Shown in pieces: positions 51,131 to 63,934 of a stretch of DNA of 64,000 nucleotides; positions within the stretch are counted from its first letter, which is position 1, and each line of letters begins with the position of its first letter. The position numbers and the translations under genes are program-made. This DNA comes from Polydactylus sextarius (Eukaryota > Chordata > Actinopteri > Polynemidae). The notes under the pieces are model-generated. The model worked only from the letters and a program-made list of their open reading frames with translations, ran no database searches and had not been told where the DNA came from. The stretch lies in contig CM028914.1 in the NCBI GenBank assembly GCA_016801845.1, positions 2,650,001 to 2,714,000 on the forward strand. The letters are read 5' to 3'.

Positions 51131-52029
51131 GTTCAAAACAGCTCTAAAAACATGTGAGAATAAGAAATAATAAAAAAAAAAAAAAAAGAATCTGAATTCA
51201 CAGGCACACATGAATGAACAAGCCCACATGTCGCTGCACCTACATGCCAACACGTTCAGCTTCCACAAATTTATACTCAGACACATTTCAAGCACACACA
51301 CACATTATACTTCACACTAAAAACCAGCTGGAAATGAATTATAAATGCATATCTCTATCTCTCACGTCGTCCACGTCCGTCCACCTTCACCCTGACTTCA
51401 TAATCCGCTCAGTTTCTCCTCCGTTTTGTACTCCACCTTCCTGACTCCCTCTCTTCTTTCTCCTCTGCTTCATCCTCCCTCCTCGTCTTTCCCCCTCCAC
51501 CGCCATGCTTCTGTGAATTAGAGCAGACCCTAATGTGTGAGCGTGACTCTGAATTCTGATGTTTAATTTGTGAAGTGCTGCATTTTGAGGACTTTTGTTC
51601 TATGTGGGTGAGAGGGAATCGGTGAAAACTGATCAGTCTGAGATCTCTGAGTCTATATTTAGTGTTTTAAATTTGTTTATCTGCCTGAACAGTTTTCTGT
51701 CTCCTTCCTGTTTCACTGCTTTAATGCATCTTAGTCAGTGATAAATGGGAAACCAGTTAGTTTTGTGCTGCAGCTCTAAAATGTCAAATAAATCTGTATT
51801 TTATGATTATAAATGAATGACAACATCTGTGCCCAGTAACGAGTTGTATTGACGGTAACAACGAGTAATAAGACAAAGTTAGAGGCGACAGAAAGTTGGC
51901 TTCAGCCTGCGACTGTCATCAAATTTAAAAGCTTTGGTTTCCTTTGTCCAACTCGACACAAAGCGAAGAGCCTGAGTTTTTATCTCTAATCGTCTGAGAG
52001 CAGCTGAACGTGGACGACAGCGGATACGT

Positions 52030-52175
52030 TTACGTGACTAATCAATTAACCCGTCCACTTAAAAATTAATTGGCAACCATTTGGACAATTGATTAAGCAT
52101 CTTAATTATTTTCTCAACAAACATGCCAAATTTGATCTGGTTTCCTTTTCTCAAATGTTGTTTGTCGTGGACGAG
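52030..52175 (+). repeat. Short hAT-type repeat remnant
   Basis: The block order 'attggcaaccatttggacaa', 'ttgattaagcatcttaatta', 'ttttctcaacaaacatgcca', then 'tggtttccttttctcaaatg' resembles an abundant teleost MITE. In that element an AATCGATTAA-rich end precedes 'aaaaatgccaaa...ctggttccagcttctcaaatg'. The copy is diverged and not clearly delimited at its right end. Confidence 0.55.
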
Positions 52176-52532
52176 AGTCAGGTGAATGAAGCTGCTGCTG
52201 ATGATGTTAGAAACTGAGACCGTGTTCGATGAATCAATAATAAAGTTTGTTACTTGCAGGTCTAGTGGGATATGGACCAAAAACAGAAGAGACAGGAGAA
52301 GATTTATTTTTAGATTACTTAATATTCAAAGATGATGAACTGTGGTTTATGTATTAATACAAAAGGAAACATCTATTTGAGGTTAAAATTGTCTTTTATT
52401 TCTCTAAGTAAAGAGGAATTCAGTTTTAATACTAAAGCTCAGGTATCATATTGGAATCAGTATTGGAAAAATTCAAGCAATATCCAGTTGTAATGAGAAG
52501 AATGAGTGAAAATGATATGAGGAGAACAAAAG

Positions 52533-52554
52533 TGTGTGTGTGTGTGTGTGTGTG
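52533..52554 (+). repeat. (GT)n microsatellite
   Basis: About eleven GT units. Confidence 0.9.
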
Positions 52555-54449
52555 CATGTGCGTGAGACAGAGGAAGGAGGAGAGAAAAGCTGGTTGACAT
52601 TTTTCCCTCCAACTAGCAGGAGGCTGGTGGGCAACGCCAGCAGCATAAGTATGTGTGTGTGTATTTTACAAACACCACTTCCCACTGCTAGCTTATGGCA
52701 GCTCAACACACACACACACGTACACTCAGAGGGCTGTTACAGTTGTTTTCTGCTGCAGGGTTTTGCATGATAGTAAAGTGTCTCACTGCACTGAGGTAAA
52801 CTGAGTGCCAACACCTCCCCCTCACACACACACACACTCTCACACACTCAATCCCAAATTTCTCTCTCTCCTCTTATCTGTGTATCTGTCTTTCTTCAAT
52901 TAGAGCACATATGGTAGAAGCCCCCAGCTCTCCATGTGCTGCTTTGAAGTGAAGTAGATTAAAAAAACAAACGTTTGAAAAACCATAAATGAGCATTTGC
53001 AGAGCCAAGAATACGGGAACACACACACATACATATTCACACATTCCCAGACATGTATGCAAACTGAAACACACAGATCTCACAGCAGACATGAATAAAT
53101 TCAGCGTTTTGCATCTAATCTTGATTCGGCTCCATCTGACCTCTCTGCTTGTTTTATAAATGTACAGCGTGACACGTTCTGCACAGAGGCAGGTAGAAAC
53201 TGAAAATATACTGAAGCCAGAAAGAAAAAAAATACCAAAAATGAAGGGCAGTCCAAAAAAAAAAAAAGAAGAGTTATGCTGCATTCAGGAAAAAAAAAAC
53301 ATTCCCCTGCTGAAAGAGGAGCAGGTTTGGGGAAATGAGATTTTGGAGCCATTTTGTCTTTTTTCTATAGAGCGTTGGATTATCTGCTTCACTCTGACTA
53401 AACATACACAACAATTAGATTGTGTGTGCGCAAAACACCATGGACACGCACAGGCCTGCAAACACACACACACACACACTTCCTGCTGTTTTCAGCTGGT
53501 GTTTACATCGTATCCCATAAGGCCTTGGGCTCGCCCTCACAGTGTTCAATGACTAAGTAATTAACAGCGAAGCATCTCTGCTGGGACGGCGAGACGAACT
53601 ATATCCACACGGAAACGAGTACAAACACACACACAATGCAAATATGTACAAGTAGAACGGTTCAGATGAGAAACGTAGAGAAAATTTCTCATTAATTGAA
53701 ACATATTTGATGTCGTCTCGTCTAAAATAACAAAAAGGAGCTTAATTATTGTTCTGAAGCCTGTGAAACCTTCTGTGCATATGTTACAATAATGGTGGAG
53801 ATTTATCAAATGAATGTGCGTCAGATTTTACACCAAAGTAAATAAAATGATCTTTTCAATTATTCTATTCAAGGTAGTGAATGAAAGTTAAAGTTGGTCT
53901 CGTCTCGGAGCCTCAGATTAGTCAAACTTTAGCAACTAAAGATCAACTAAAGTTCACGTCAGGATGAACTTTTTCTGTTTGTTTTGATGAAACAGATAAA
54001 GACCAGAGTAACAACACAAACCAAACTAGAAAAAGGAAAAAAAAAAAAAAAAAAAAAAAAACTGCGACAAGAAACTGAAAAAGGTCGACAAAGGACACAG
54101 CTACAAATGTTCGACTAAACTGCCACAAAGCAGCAGTTTGCTTTTGCAAAAAGGCGGCGAGACGAGCAGACGACACCCCCACAGCTTCAGATTCAAGTGC
54201 ACCTTCTCTGCGACGACTCCTGTGATAAGACCGAGTGTGACATGAGTTCAGGAGCAGACAGGAGAGTGTTTTCTCTTGTTTCTCCTTCGGCCTCTTGAGG
54301 TTGAAGTGTTTGTTGCAGTTTTAGCAGCATCTGCTCATATGGACGTTATGTAACAAACCTCAGCAGTGACAGGACGATGGCGAACAGCGAGTTGCCTCGT
54401 GTGGGCAACGTGTCTGCATGCTTCAGGTGTACAGGGATATGAGCAGCGT

Positions 54450-54471
54450 GTGTGTGTGTGTGTGTGTGTGT
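54450..54471 (+). repeat. (GT)n microsatellite adjoining a MITE
   Basis: About eleven GT units ending where the short inverted-repeat element at 54472 begins. Confidence 0.88.
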
Positions 54472-54628
54472 CAGTGATCCTCAAATCCAGTCCTGCTTTT
54501 CTGACCTTCCATGTAATTAACTGCAGTCACCTGTCGGCTCAGGTGTAAATCAGACTCTAATTAGCCTGCGTGAATGAAAACTATATGACAGAAGAGAAAT
54601 CCACAACGAGAGGATTTGGGAAACTCTG
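54472..54628. mobile_element. Short hAT-like inverted-repeat element
   Basis: Begins cagtgatcctcaaatcc and ends ggatttgggaaactctg. These ends are imperfect reverse complements (about 12 of 17 match), with the CAG...CTG termini typical of hAT-type MITEs. The interior has 'caggtgtaaatcagactcta' and 'attagcctgcgtgaatgaaa' and no coding capacity. It is inserted directly beside a GT microsatellite, so the flanking target-site duplication cannot be read with certainty. Confidence 0.6.
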
Positions 54629-57600
54629 GTGAATATATTTAAAGTGACAGTGTCGAGCAGTGAATCACAGTACGCCTACTGACAGGCCCGACTTTTACTC
54701 AAGGACTACATTCACATGCACAACATATTGGATTATTGTGAGAAATCAGTCCAGAACATGTTGACGTTACTGCACAAAACTAGTCGTAATCAGATTACTT
54801 TCTTAATAATTTGATGCACAAATATTTCAGAGTCAAAGTTAAAAGTTTATTTGACCATGAAATCAAGTTCTTGAAATTTGAAATGTGTTGATTTGATGTT
54901 TCACAGATCAGATCTTTTTATTTATGAGACTCGTCTTGTTTTACTGCCGATCTCAAAGTTTCCACGTTTGATTCGACTAAATATTTCAGATGTTTTTCTT
55001 TGTTTTTTATTTTATGCTATTGGCAGTAAAGGCAAATGTTTCGTTGTTGTTTTATAAAAGAAAGAAGCTTTTCAATTCATGTGTTCACAAATAAAGTCCA
55101 CAAAGCAGCTGTAGAATAATGAACGTGGACCATGTGAGTATCTGAGGTAATTCTCTGATACATCACAACAGACTGAAAGAAATAATGAAACGAGTTTGTT
55201 TATCTGTACTTTTGCCTTTTATAAGTGATTGAACAGGTGATTCATACGTGAACATCAGTGCAGAGGTCTCTGTCTCTCTGTTGCTTTTGTATCATGTTTA
55301 CATGTGTAGAGGAGGTGGTTGACAGGTTTACGAAAGAAAGAGAATAAAGAAAAAGAAACGGGAAAAACTGGAGGAAGATAAATGAGGAGCACAGAAACTT
55401 AAACATGATGAGAATAAACCTTTAAGTTAAACATCACAAGACGAAGTCTTCACTTGGTTCTAACTCAAGTTACTAAAGAAACATCAACACCGACTCTCTC
55501 CTCTGATCTTTAAAAGCTGTTGTGTTATGACAAGATCAGAAAGTTTCCAAAGTCAGATTTCATGAAGTTGAGTTTCAACTTGAGGAATCACAGTTATATA
55601 AAGTAGTGATTAGTATCTTCTGATGTTAAGTCACAGGGGGAAAATGATCATAAAAATCTAAATATTCACATGGTAATTGTTCTTATTTTATTATATTGTA
55701 AAGTGAAGTCATGACAGAAAAAGTCTATCAACGTTATTTAGTTTGTTAAACTTAATATGTGAACACTTGTCATCATTGTGAAGCTGCAGAGCTGCTAAAA
55801 CGCTGCACTGTGGATTTTCTGCCAACGAGGTGAGATGGGTCTGAATGAATAATAGGAAATCTATAATGGATGACAAGTTGACCACGTCTTTTCTCTCTGT
55901 CTTTCTGTTTCTGCTCGTCTCTCCATCTTTCTCCTCATTTCCTCTCTCTCTGTCTCTGTTTGACACCATGTTGCTCCTCTGAGGCAGCGACCGTCGCCTC
56001 CTGAGCCTCTTAGCTGCCGTCGTCAGAGAGCTGCTTTACTTTATGGGCGTTTCAAATCTCCTGGAGACGTTTTCTCTCCTCTTAGCTTCACCAAAAAAAA
56101 AAAAAAAAAAAGGAGTCTGATTAGACGACATGGGATGTGAACCAGTGAGGGAGGAGAGAGGGGGAGTGTGGGCTGAAATATTCCAGTAAACATTCATAGA
56201 TTTTCACAACAATATAAAATGTGAAACTGTGTAAATGGGAAGTGTCACTCTGGGGTGCAACATTTGGCACCTGGTTGTTCTCAAATCCACTTTACTCTGC
56301 AAACCACAGGCCACAATATCATTACCCATCCTCAAAATAAAAAAACAAAAGAAGAGATGAATCAATGTGTTTGAAACACGGTGAATGATTCAGCGAGTTG
56401 GAGCTTTAACGCAGTTATAAAAAGGAAAATTATTTATTATTGCCTCCAGTTTTTTCAGTGATGAAACAAGTCCAATATAATTACAGGAAGAGACGCTAAG
56501 ACACAATCTGTCAAGTTTCAACTCCTCTGTTTTTCTTCACTTTCGCTCATCATCGGTCGTAAACATTTGCACCTGTTATGAGGTGGCGGCGCTGTGAGGT
56601 TTTGCCGTGTTTGGCAGCGAGTGAGATGTAAAATGATGCAGCTTCGTGTTGTTTTGTCTATAACAGCTGTGCTGGTTCGTCCATAAGCTCCTAAGCTGCT
56701 GTCTTCCCTACTGCGGCAGCATCGCACAGACCTCCTGCAGTTTTCCTCTGGTAAGTTTATTGTACACATCAAAAAAAAAAGCAGCACTGAGCATATTCTG
56801 ACAGAGAGAGCAGGAAATAATAGCGGGGCAAACATCTATCGCCGTTCTGAGACTGAATCCACCTTGTTGAGACAGAGCAGAGGCAGGCTGAAGTGGCAAA
56901 GGCTTTTTCTTCTCAGATCAAATTTGCTCTTGTGCTTTGTTGCTGGATTTAAATGGAAGAGAAGGACGAACATAGATATTCTGGTCAGTGACAGTAAACA
57001 CTGAGGGAGAAGGAAAAGGTTTGGTTAAAGAGATGAAGAAGGTCTGAGATGATCTGTTTCTCTGCATCGAGCTTCTTTCCTCCTGTTGTTGAGGAGTCAG
57101 CTGGGATCCCAACCACACTGCACTGGGACGCTCTCAGTTTTTCCATCGCTCCATCTCGGTCTAAAACATTGCTCACACTTTCACTTTCAATGAAATATAT
57201 ACTCAGTAATTTCACAGTGAAGATTAAAAAGTGCTGTGTCCTTATTGTTATTGCCATTTTGATGTGTTTTGATCTGCGCTCATCCATCTTTCAGCTGTTA
57301 AACACATCAATAGTCTCTTTCTTTCTCTCTCCTCTCTCAGTATCCTCTCAGTACAGCAAACGCCTGTGAGGACATCAGCTGAAATATTTAACACTGCTCT
57401 CCCTGAATCTGCACTCGGCTCCAGCTTCTCTACGTTTGCAGCATTAATCGCACTCCAAACAATGTTGATGCTTTCGCCGGCGTTACCGCGCCCACCGGCC
57501 ATAACTAATTGGCATCCTTCAAGGTTTACGAGGTCAAAACTTGATTTAAAAAGAAACTGTTTTTGTTTTTCAATTACGGCGTCGTCACTGGACAATGCAA

Positions 57601-59624
57601 CAATGTATAATAACACACCATCTGACACACAAGGCGCATTCAGGCTAAATATATTCTGCTGAAAGCACATATGTTCTTTAGTGAAAGAAATATGAATGAA
57701 AAATTGAGGCACTTGTCACAGCTGGAGAGTGCTGCTGGATGAAAAAATAATTGGTTATTGGTTTGTTTGTCATTCGTATAGTGACAACTAAAATTGTTGT
57801 TTTTTTTTTTTCTTTTTTTTTTTTTAAGCCAAACAACATGGAAATGACATTTCAACAGTTTAATATTTTGCATGTGGAATATTTCTAATGTCTGACAGGT
57901 TATTTTTGCAGCCATTTAGAAAAAGAAACGTAGAGTTTTATATCTAATCTTCGTTTACAGTTTCCTCACTCCAAAGATGTCTCGAAAACCCTACGCACCA
58001 TTAAGTTAATATCAAATCTGTAGCCTAAAGATATTTAGTTTTATACCGTAGCACAGTCACTTCTGTTCCTACTCAGCCTTATAGGGGGAAAAAAATCTTC
58101 AAAAATATCATCTCGACTTCCTAATTAGCTCAGTATTTGTGTGATGTCTGAAGGTTTCCTGAAGCGACGCGAGCATGTGCAGAACGGGCGGGAATCTAAA
58201 AAAGTCGACCTTTGGTAATTCAAAGAATCTAACACATGACTCAGCTGCAGACGCGTCTGCACATAAATACGAACAGAAATTTACACATCACACGGCAGAT
58301 AATTCTCTTTATGATTAAGTTGGTAAGTCTGCGAATGTTGACACCAGAGCGCTGACACGCAGCAGGATGTTGGCCAGACGCTGCAGTGTCACTCTATTCG
58401 TACATAAAGTATAAGATCCAAACATACAATTGAAGTCCCTCTGACTTCATAAGAGTGTGTGTGGTGTGTGTGTGTGTATGCGCTGCTGTTTGAATGACAG
58501 CTGAGGTAATTATAGTTCCACAGTGGCAGTAACCCCCGCGCAACCTCTCAGGCAGAGTCTTCGCACCCCAGCACTGATGATCCCAGCACAGAGGCTAATG
58601 CCAAAGCGTACGCTGCAAATATAAAATATAAAAATATAAAAATATAACTCCTTAATGGCCGAGGGAGTCGAGACCGACGTAGCGTACAGAGAGAGAGACT
58701 GAACTGACTAACAGGGAGGTGGAAAATAAAATCAAATATAATAAAATGAAAAGATCAAAAGAGAAAAGGAGGAGATGAAGATTACCAGGAAGTAAAGTAA
58801 TTTAGGCCAGTGTAAAAAGGGAGGTGGTGGGAGAGAGAGAGCGAGAGATGAGAGTGACAACTACCATGTGCTGCTCTGCTAACACTAAAAGCTCTGCTAA
58901 GACTAAAATAAACCTGCAAGACTGATCCGGGTGAGAAGAGACAACCATTTTTAATAGAGAGCGAGGAAGTAAAGAGAGCGAGAGGCTGAGGGGAAGGAGA
59001 AAATAGCCTAATAATTGATTGTATGAGCAGGAGGGAAAGTCGGTGTGGGAGACACCAGCATAGGAAGAGGACGGGAGGGACTGAGCTGCCCTGGATGTTT
59101 GTAAAGTCAGCAGCTGCTCGCTTGTTTTAAACCAGAGATCAAAACTCTTAATCTATTATTTGTTTATCGTCAGTGGATGAAACGTCTTTGTAATTTGAAA
59201 GTGACCGACTTGGCGGTTTCTCTTCAGCTCAACTGCTTCTTGTTCTCTACATCACGGTTTTACTGGTCTGGTTCATTTCTGTGTTCTCATCAGTGTGGTC
59301 TCCAGCTGCAGGAGGCAGCTGTTTTCAAAGGAGGAAAAAAAAAAAAACAACAAACAAAAAAAAAAAAAAAACAAAAAAAACAGCTCTGATGTTGAACCAG
59401 CTGCGTTCAACCCGCTCGGCACCAAACAGACAACAATGGCAACTAGTTGGCGAAGTGGTGTAATATTTCCCTCGGCAGTTTATGGAGCGAGAACAGAGAC
59501 GGAGCTGGAGGGAAAGTTACAGAATAACAGATAAACTATAATTTACTGCTGCTGTAAGTGACCGAGATTTCAGTCATTTCAGAGGAAATTAGTAGATGAA
59601 AACATCACCGTGTGGTCAGGTTGT

Positions 59625-60050
59625 CAGAGTGGAAACAGGAAGTCTCATCGGCTGCAACATACTACCAAAATAAAGGTTTTAGGAAGTGACACATCAGTGC
59701 TTTTTAAATGTTGTTATTACTGTACATGGAGCTGGTAACGGTCCCGGAGGTCAGATGAGAAGGTTGAGACGGGACTTTTGTTGCTGTTGAGGCTGAAGGA
59801 CACACGGTGTCGACCCGATGATCAGAAAACGCTGCCTTTATCTTTTAGTATAGAGGATTTGGTTTGTTTGTCAAAACCTGTTAAATTTATCAGAACATGA
59901 GTCTCAACTTGATAAATAAACAATGCTTAAGTTTGAACTTTTGAACAGCTGCTACAGCTGACTCTGTCTTCCCTCACCTCACCTCTCTCTCTGCTCCAGG
60001 TCTTGAAGAGTTTGATGAAATATTCATCTTCTCCTGACGTGGACTTGTGT
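59625..60050 (+). repeat. Direct duplication, left copy
   Basis: Two parts recur at 60930-61350 in the same order and orientation. A first block of about 45 bases starts at about 59627 (gtggaaacaggaagtctcat, then 'ccaaaataaaggt'). The second, of roughly 190 bases, starts at about 59860 ('ggtttgtttgtcaaaacc') and runs to about 60045. The middle parts differ. Identity in the second block is about 85-90% by eye, but higher over its last 50 bases (60000-60047), which follow a pyrimidine tract and CAG as an exon would. Confidence 0.75.
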
Positions 60051-60194
60051 TTATATTCTATTAATGTACAAAATAACACAAATACAATTGCAAATAAAGG
60101 ACACTTTTCATCATTACGGCCCCATTTACCTCAGAAATTAGTATTTTAGTTGTTTAAAAACATCTACAGCACCGTCCAGTCAAAAGTAGTTAAG

Positions 60195-60890
60195 TAGAAC
60201 AAGGATGTCACGATTACTCAATATCACAATTAATCGCGATATTAAGAGCTGCGGTTAATCAATCGTAACATTTCCTGAATACCGTCGGAAAATATTATGC
60301 CGGCCTGAAACTGAACTATAGTTGAGTGCAACTCATGCAGAACAAAACAAAGTTCACCACAACCGTGTATGTTGCTTTGTTTTCAGTCCGTGCAAGTCAC
60401 AGAAGAGAGTCACAGTGAAGAAAAATGGCATCAAACAACACATTAAATCATCCGTATGGAATTATTTTGACTACAAAATAATAAAAAATGTCATTGTGGA
60501 TGACGGCTTCCCGGCATGTAAAGCTGACGTAAACAAATTGCGGTTAAAGGAGGAAATACGTCCAAAATGTTTCAACACCTGCGGCACAACCACCTGCCCT
60601 CATTCACCAAAATAAAGGTGAATACACAGTAACTGGATTAAAATACGTAGCATTGAATGATTGAATTAGTAGGAAATTAAATGTTAGTGTGTCATTTGCA
60701 ATTAACTGTGTACGAGTACGACACGGGTTTGTCTTTCAGTGCAGCGTGATTACACGTTTCATTATACTGTTGGTGTAAACACAGCGTGAGGTCGGTGGTC
60801 AGATGGTTTCAGTGTTAATGGGATTATTGTCTTATGTATTATTGTCATGTTTGCATCAAAAGACATGAATAAAGGAAACTTTAAGACCTA
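60195..60890 (+). pseudogene. Decayed hAT transposon fragment with BED-finger remnant
   Basis: The left end (from about 60201) has 'aggatgtcacgattactc' and 'aattaatcgcgatatt', typical of teleost BED-type hAT element flanks. The + frame at 60322-60615 contains SSVWNYFDYKIIKN, followed by a Cys and later Cys and Cys/His residues. BED zinc fingers begin 'S.VW.YF' and then have C..C and H...H pairs. Here the first pair is broken (only one Cys at 'PACKAD'), and the His pair is lost as the frame ends at CPHSPK. The catalytic DDE/hATC parts are absent. This is a dead, N-terminal scrap. Confidence 0.55.
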
Positions 60891-60929
60891 CAAGGAGCGT
60901 TCATGTGATTACAATCGTGACGTCCCTGG

Positions 60930-61350
60930 AGTGGAAACAGGAAGTCTCATTCACTGCAACATATTACCAAAATAAAGGTCTAAAACCTTTAATTTCAGTC
61001 CATGCAGTAAATGTAGCTGTTGCTTGGTCTCAATTCTATATACAAGCTATAAATGGACTTGATGATGATGATGATTCAGTCGTCACATCAGAAAAGACAA
61101 TAACAGCTCAGTTAGTTTAAGTTCAGAGGGTTTGGTTTGTGTTTGTCAAAAACCATTAAATTTATCGGAGCGTGAGTCTCGACTTAATAAATAAACTATG
61201 CTTAAGTTTGAACTTTTGAACAGCTGCTATAACCGACTCGCTTTCTCTACTTTTCCTCCTCACCCACCTCCTCTCTCTCTCTCTCTCTGTTCCAGGTCTT
61301 GAAGAGTTTGATGAAATATTCATCCTCTCCTGACGTAGACTTGCTCTGTT
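60930..61350 (+). repeat. Direct duplication, right copy
   Basis: Right-hand partner of 59625-60050. The first block begins gtggaaacaggaagtctcat at about 60931. The second begins near 61128 (gtttggtttgtgtttgtcaa) and ends near 61344. The exon-like end starts at about 61297, after a long CT-rich tract ending in ccag. The unit spacing of about 1.3 kb spans the decayed hAT fragment. Confidence 0.75.
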
Positions 61351-63884
61351 TCCCTCCCTCCTCTCTCTGCTTCTCTCTGCCTCGTCTGCTATAAAAATCC
61401 AAATCGCAGCCTTTTTTTTTTTTTTTATCATGAAACTATATGTGCTTTCTCTCCTCCTCCTGTCATTTCTTTTTCTTTCTTTCAATCACTCCATCATTTT
61501 CCACCACTCTGATGTCTCTTATCCTTCTCATGTCATCTTTTTTTTTTTTTTTTTTTTTTTATCCAGCTGAGCTAAAATAATTTGTAATCTGTGGGTTTAG
61601 CGTGTGCAGCGACTGGAAGTGTTTAATGTAAAGGATCACAGAGCAGAGGGATTATATAAGTTAATGTGATGTACAGAAATAAAAAAAGCTCAGAGCAGCA
61701 GTGTTAGTTGCCTATCTGATGTACAGCTGAGCTTCACTGGACTCCAGCGACAGATAAGAAAAAAAAAATGAATAGAGCAATTTATCTGCAATATTTTTCG
61801 TTCCAAGTTACTGATCTACTGTACGTTTACTCCTTATGCCTCATATGAGTATATGTGAGGCACGTGCATCTCATCATTGTGTTTGACATATCAAGGTCAA
61901 ACGGTGATTACGTTTCAGGATGCGAGCTAATGGTCCTACGCCGCTGAATTCTTTTCATTTCTTACTCAATTTTCTTCCATTTTCTGAGGTCTGCAGCTTC
62001 CACTAAGCATTCATAAACCATTGCTGAATGTTTTTCAAACCTGAAAGCACTCGGAGAACGCTCCTCACTCTGCCAAGGCTGCACTAACACACTAACACTA
62101 AAAGTGTTTTTATTATTTTTTTTTATTTTTTAAATAATAGTTTATAAGAAAAACGGTAAAATACTCAAAAATGTCTCGTTACTGTTTGTTATTATATTGT
62201 GTTTGGTTCAGATCTTCTTTGCTTCGCTACAGTAAAAACCAAACAAAAGCCCTTCAGACATATGTTTTACATATTTAATCATCTTTATCTGATGTAACAG
62301 ATTATAACACTAGTGTTTGCGTATATTTTCTTATTATTAACGTAGAGATGTTGATCTGAATCTTTGACCCATGAACAAACCACAAAATTAATCAAAACAA
62401 CGTTGACCTGAACCTCACACTGCACATGTACAGTAAATATAAAAAGACTGGAGACGGAGGGAAACATCTGGCCTGACTCTGTCCAGATTTACAAAAATCT
62501 GGCTTTAATCATCAGCATCATCTCTACAACTCAGTAATTAACACCTTATATCCTGTTTAACTCCTGTTTAACTCAGGGATGTTATTAATACTTCATACTT
62601 CTCTCATCACCAGATAATAGTGATAATCAATCAGTTCTTTCTTTCTTTTATTAAAAACGCTCCGTGTTACTGCGGCTGTGCAGTAACGATAACTTCCAGT
62701 CTGTTTAATAACGATCAATGATAATAGAAGAGCAAGAAGAGACGGGCTGAGCTGTTTCAGTTGGACGAGATCATCATCGTAAAATAAATATAACAACAAG
62801 CTCCACTTTGCTGTTTTTCTATCACAACACAGCAACTAGGTGATGGTAATGTCTTGGCTCGGATGTTTGCTGCGCAGTAAAACAGCTCTGAATGTAAAAC
62901 TGTATCATTTAAAAGAAATGAAATTAGATGAACAAGACGAGTGAGTTGATGACATGAAGCTCACGGGCTCCATCTCTGTTTCTCATAACTAGTTTAGTGA
63001 ATAGACTGCAGCTACTCTGTCTCTCTTATTCATATTCAACATCATCATATTGGAGTATTTAGGAGAAAAATAAGGTAAATTAGCTTGTGTATGTGTGTGT
63101 GTATGTGTGTGAATGCCAGTTTTTGTTTATATCAAAATGCACGAATGCATTTGCACCTTTGTGCTTCTTGTCTTGAAATAGACACCACAGCCTTGTCTCC
63201 GTATATGACACAGAAACTGCATGACAATGATGCACTCGGAGCCTCAGAGCCAATCGAAATCTCTCTGGTAAGAGAGTTTGTCCAATCAAGGAGGAGGTGG
63301 AATATGAGGTGGAAGGAAAAAAAAAAAGGACTCGAAAGATGCAACGAGGGGAAACGGGGAGAGGAAGGGAGATGGTCTGAAGACACATCCTGTTTTAAAG
63401 TTCTCTTTTCTCATTGAAGCTCTGGAAGTATGCTCCCAGAATATTTCTTCCTAACAAACGAGGTTTGCAGTTATAATTTCCAGTTTTACATTAGTCTTTA
63501 CAGGCTTCTAATCCTGTCTTGTAATTGCCTGTTCCCATGTTGATTGCATTGTTTGTACTGAACTGTCAGTGTTGTAAACTTCACTGCCTGTTTGTGTTTA
63601 CAGGATGTAAGAATGTGCATCTATAAATGTGTAAGTGAACCATAAGAGAATAGCTGAGTTTTCTAATTCGACATTCACAACATAAGATTTTTATTTTTTT
63701 TTAAATTATGTTCGTCCTGATAAATAAACAATTTGATTTGTTGACGTGACGTTGAAGCGGCAGAGCAGAGCCGAGAACACGGCGTTCAGGTGTCACGTAT
63801 CAGCCCATGTTTTCCTCACTGGCTGACAATCGATAAGAGAAACAACAAACATGTATGACTTTAAAGAATAGCACATGCAGGTCT

Positions 63885-63887
<3 letters not shown>

Positions 63888-63925
<38 letters not shown>

Positions 63926-63934
63926 AGAGAGAGA
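63888..63934 (+). repeat. (AC)n plus (GA)n microsatellite
   Basis: About 33 bp of AC repeat followed by about 13 bp of GA repeat. Confidence 0.95.

Noticed and set aside
53160..53552. 130-codon + frame with many Lys
   Set aside because: A-runs and a CA repeat explain it; no domain or splice support.
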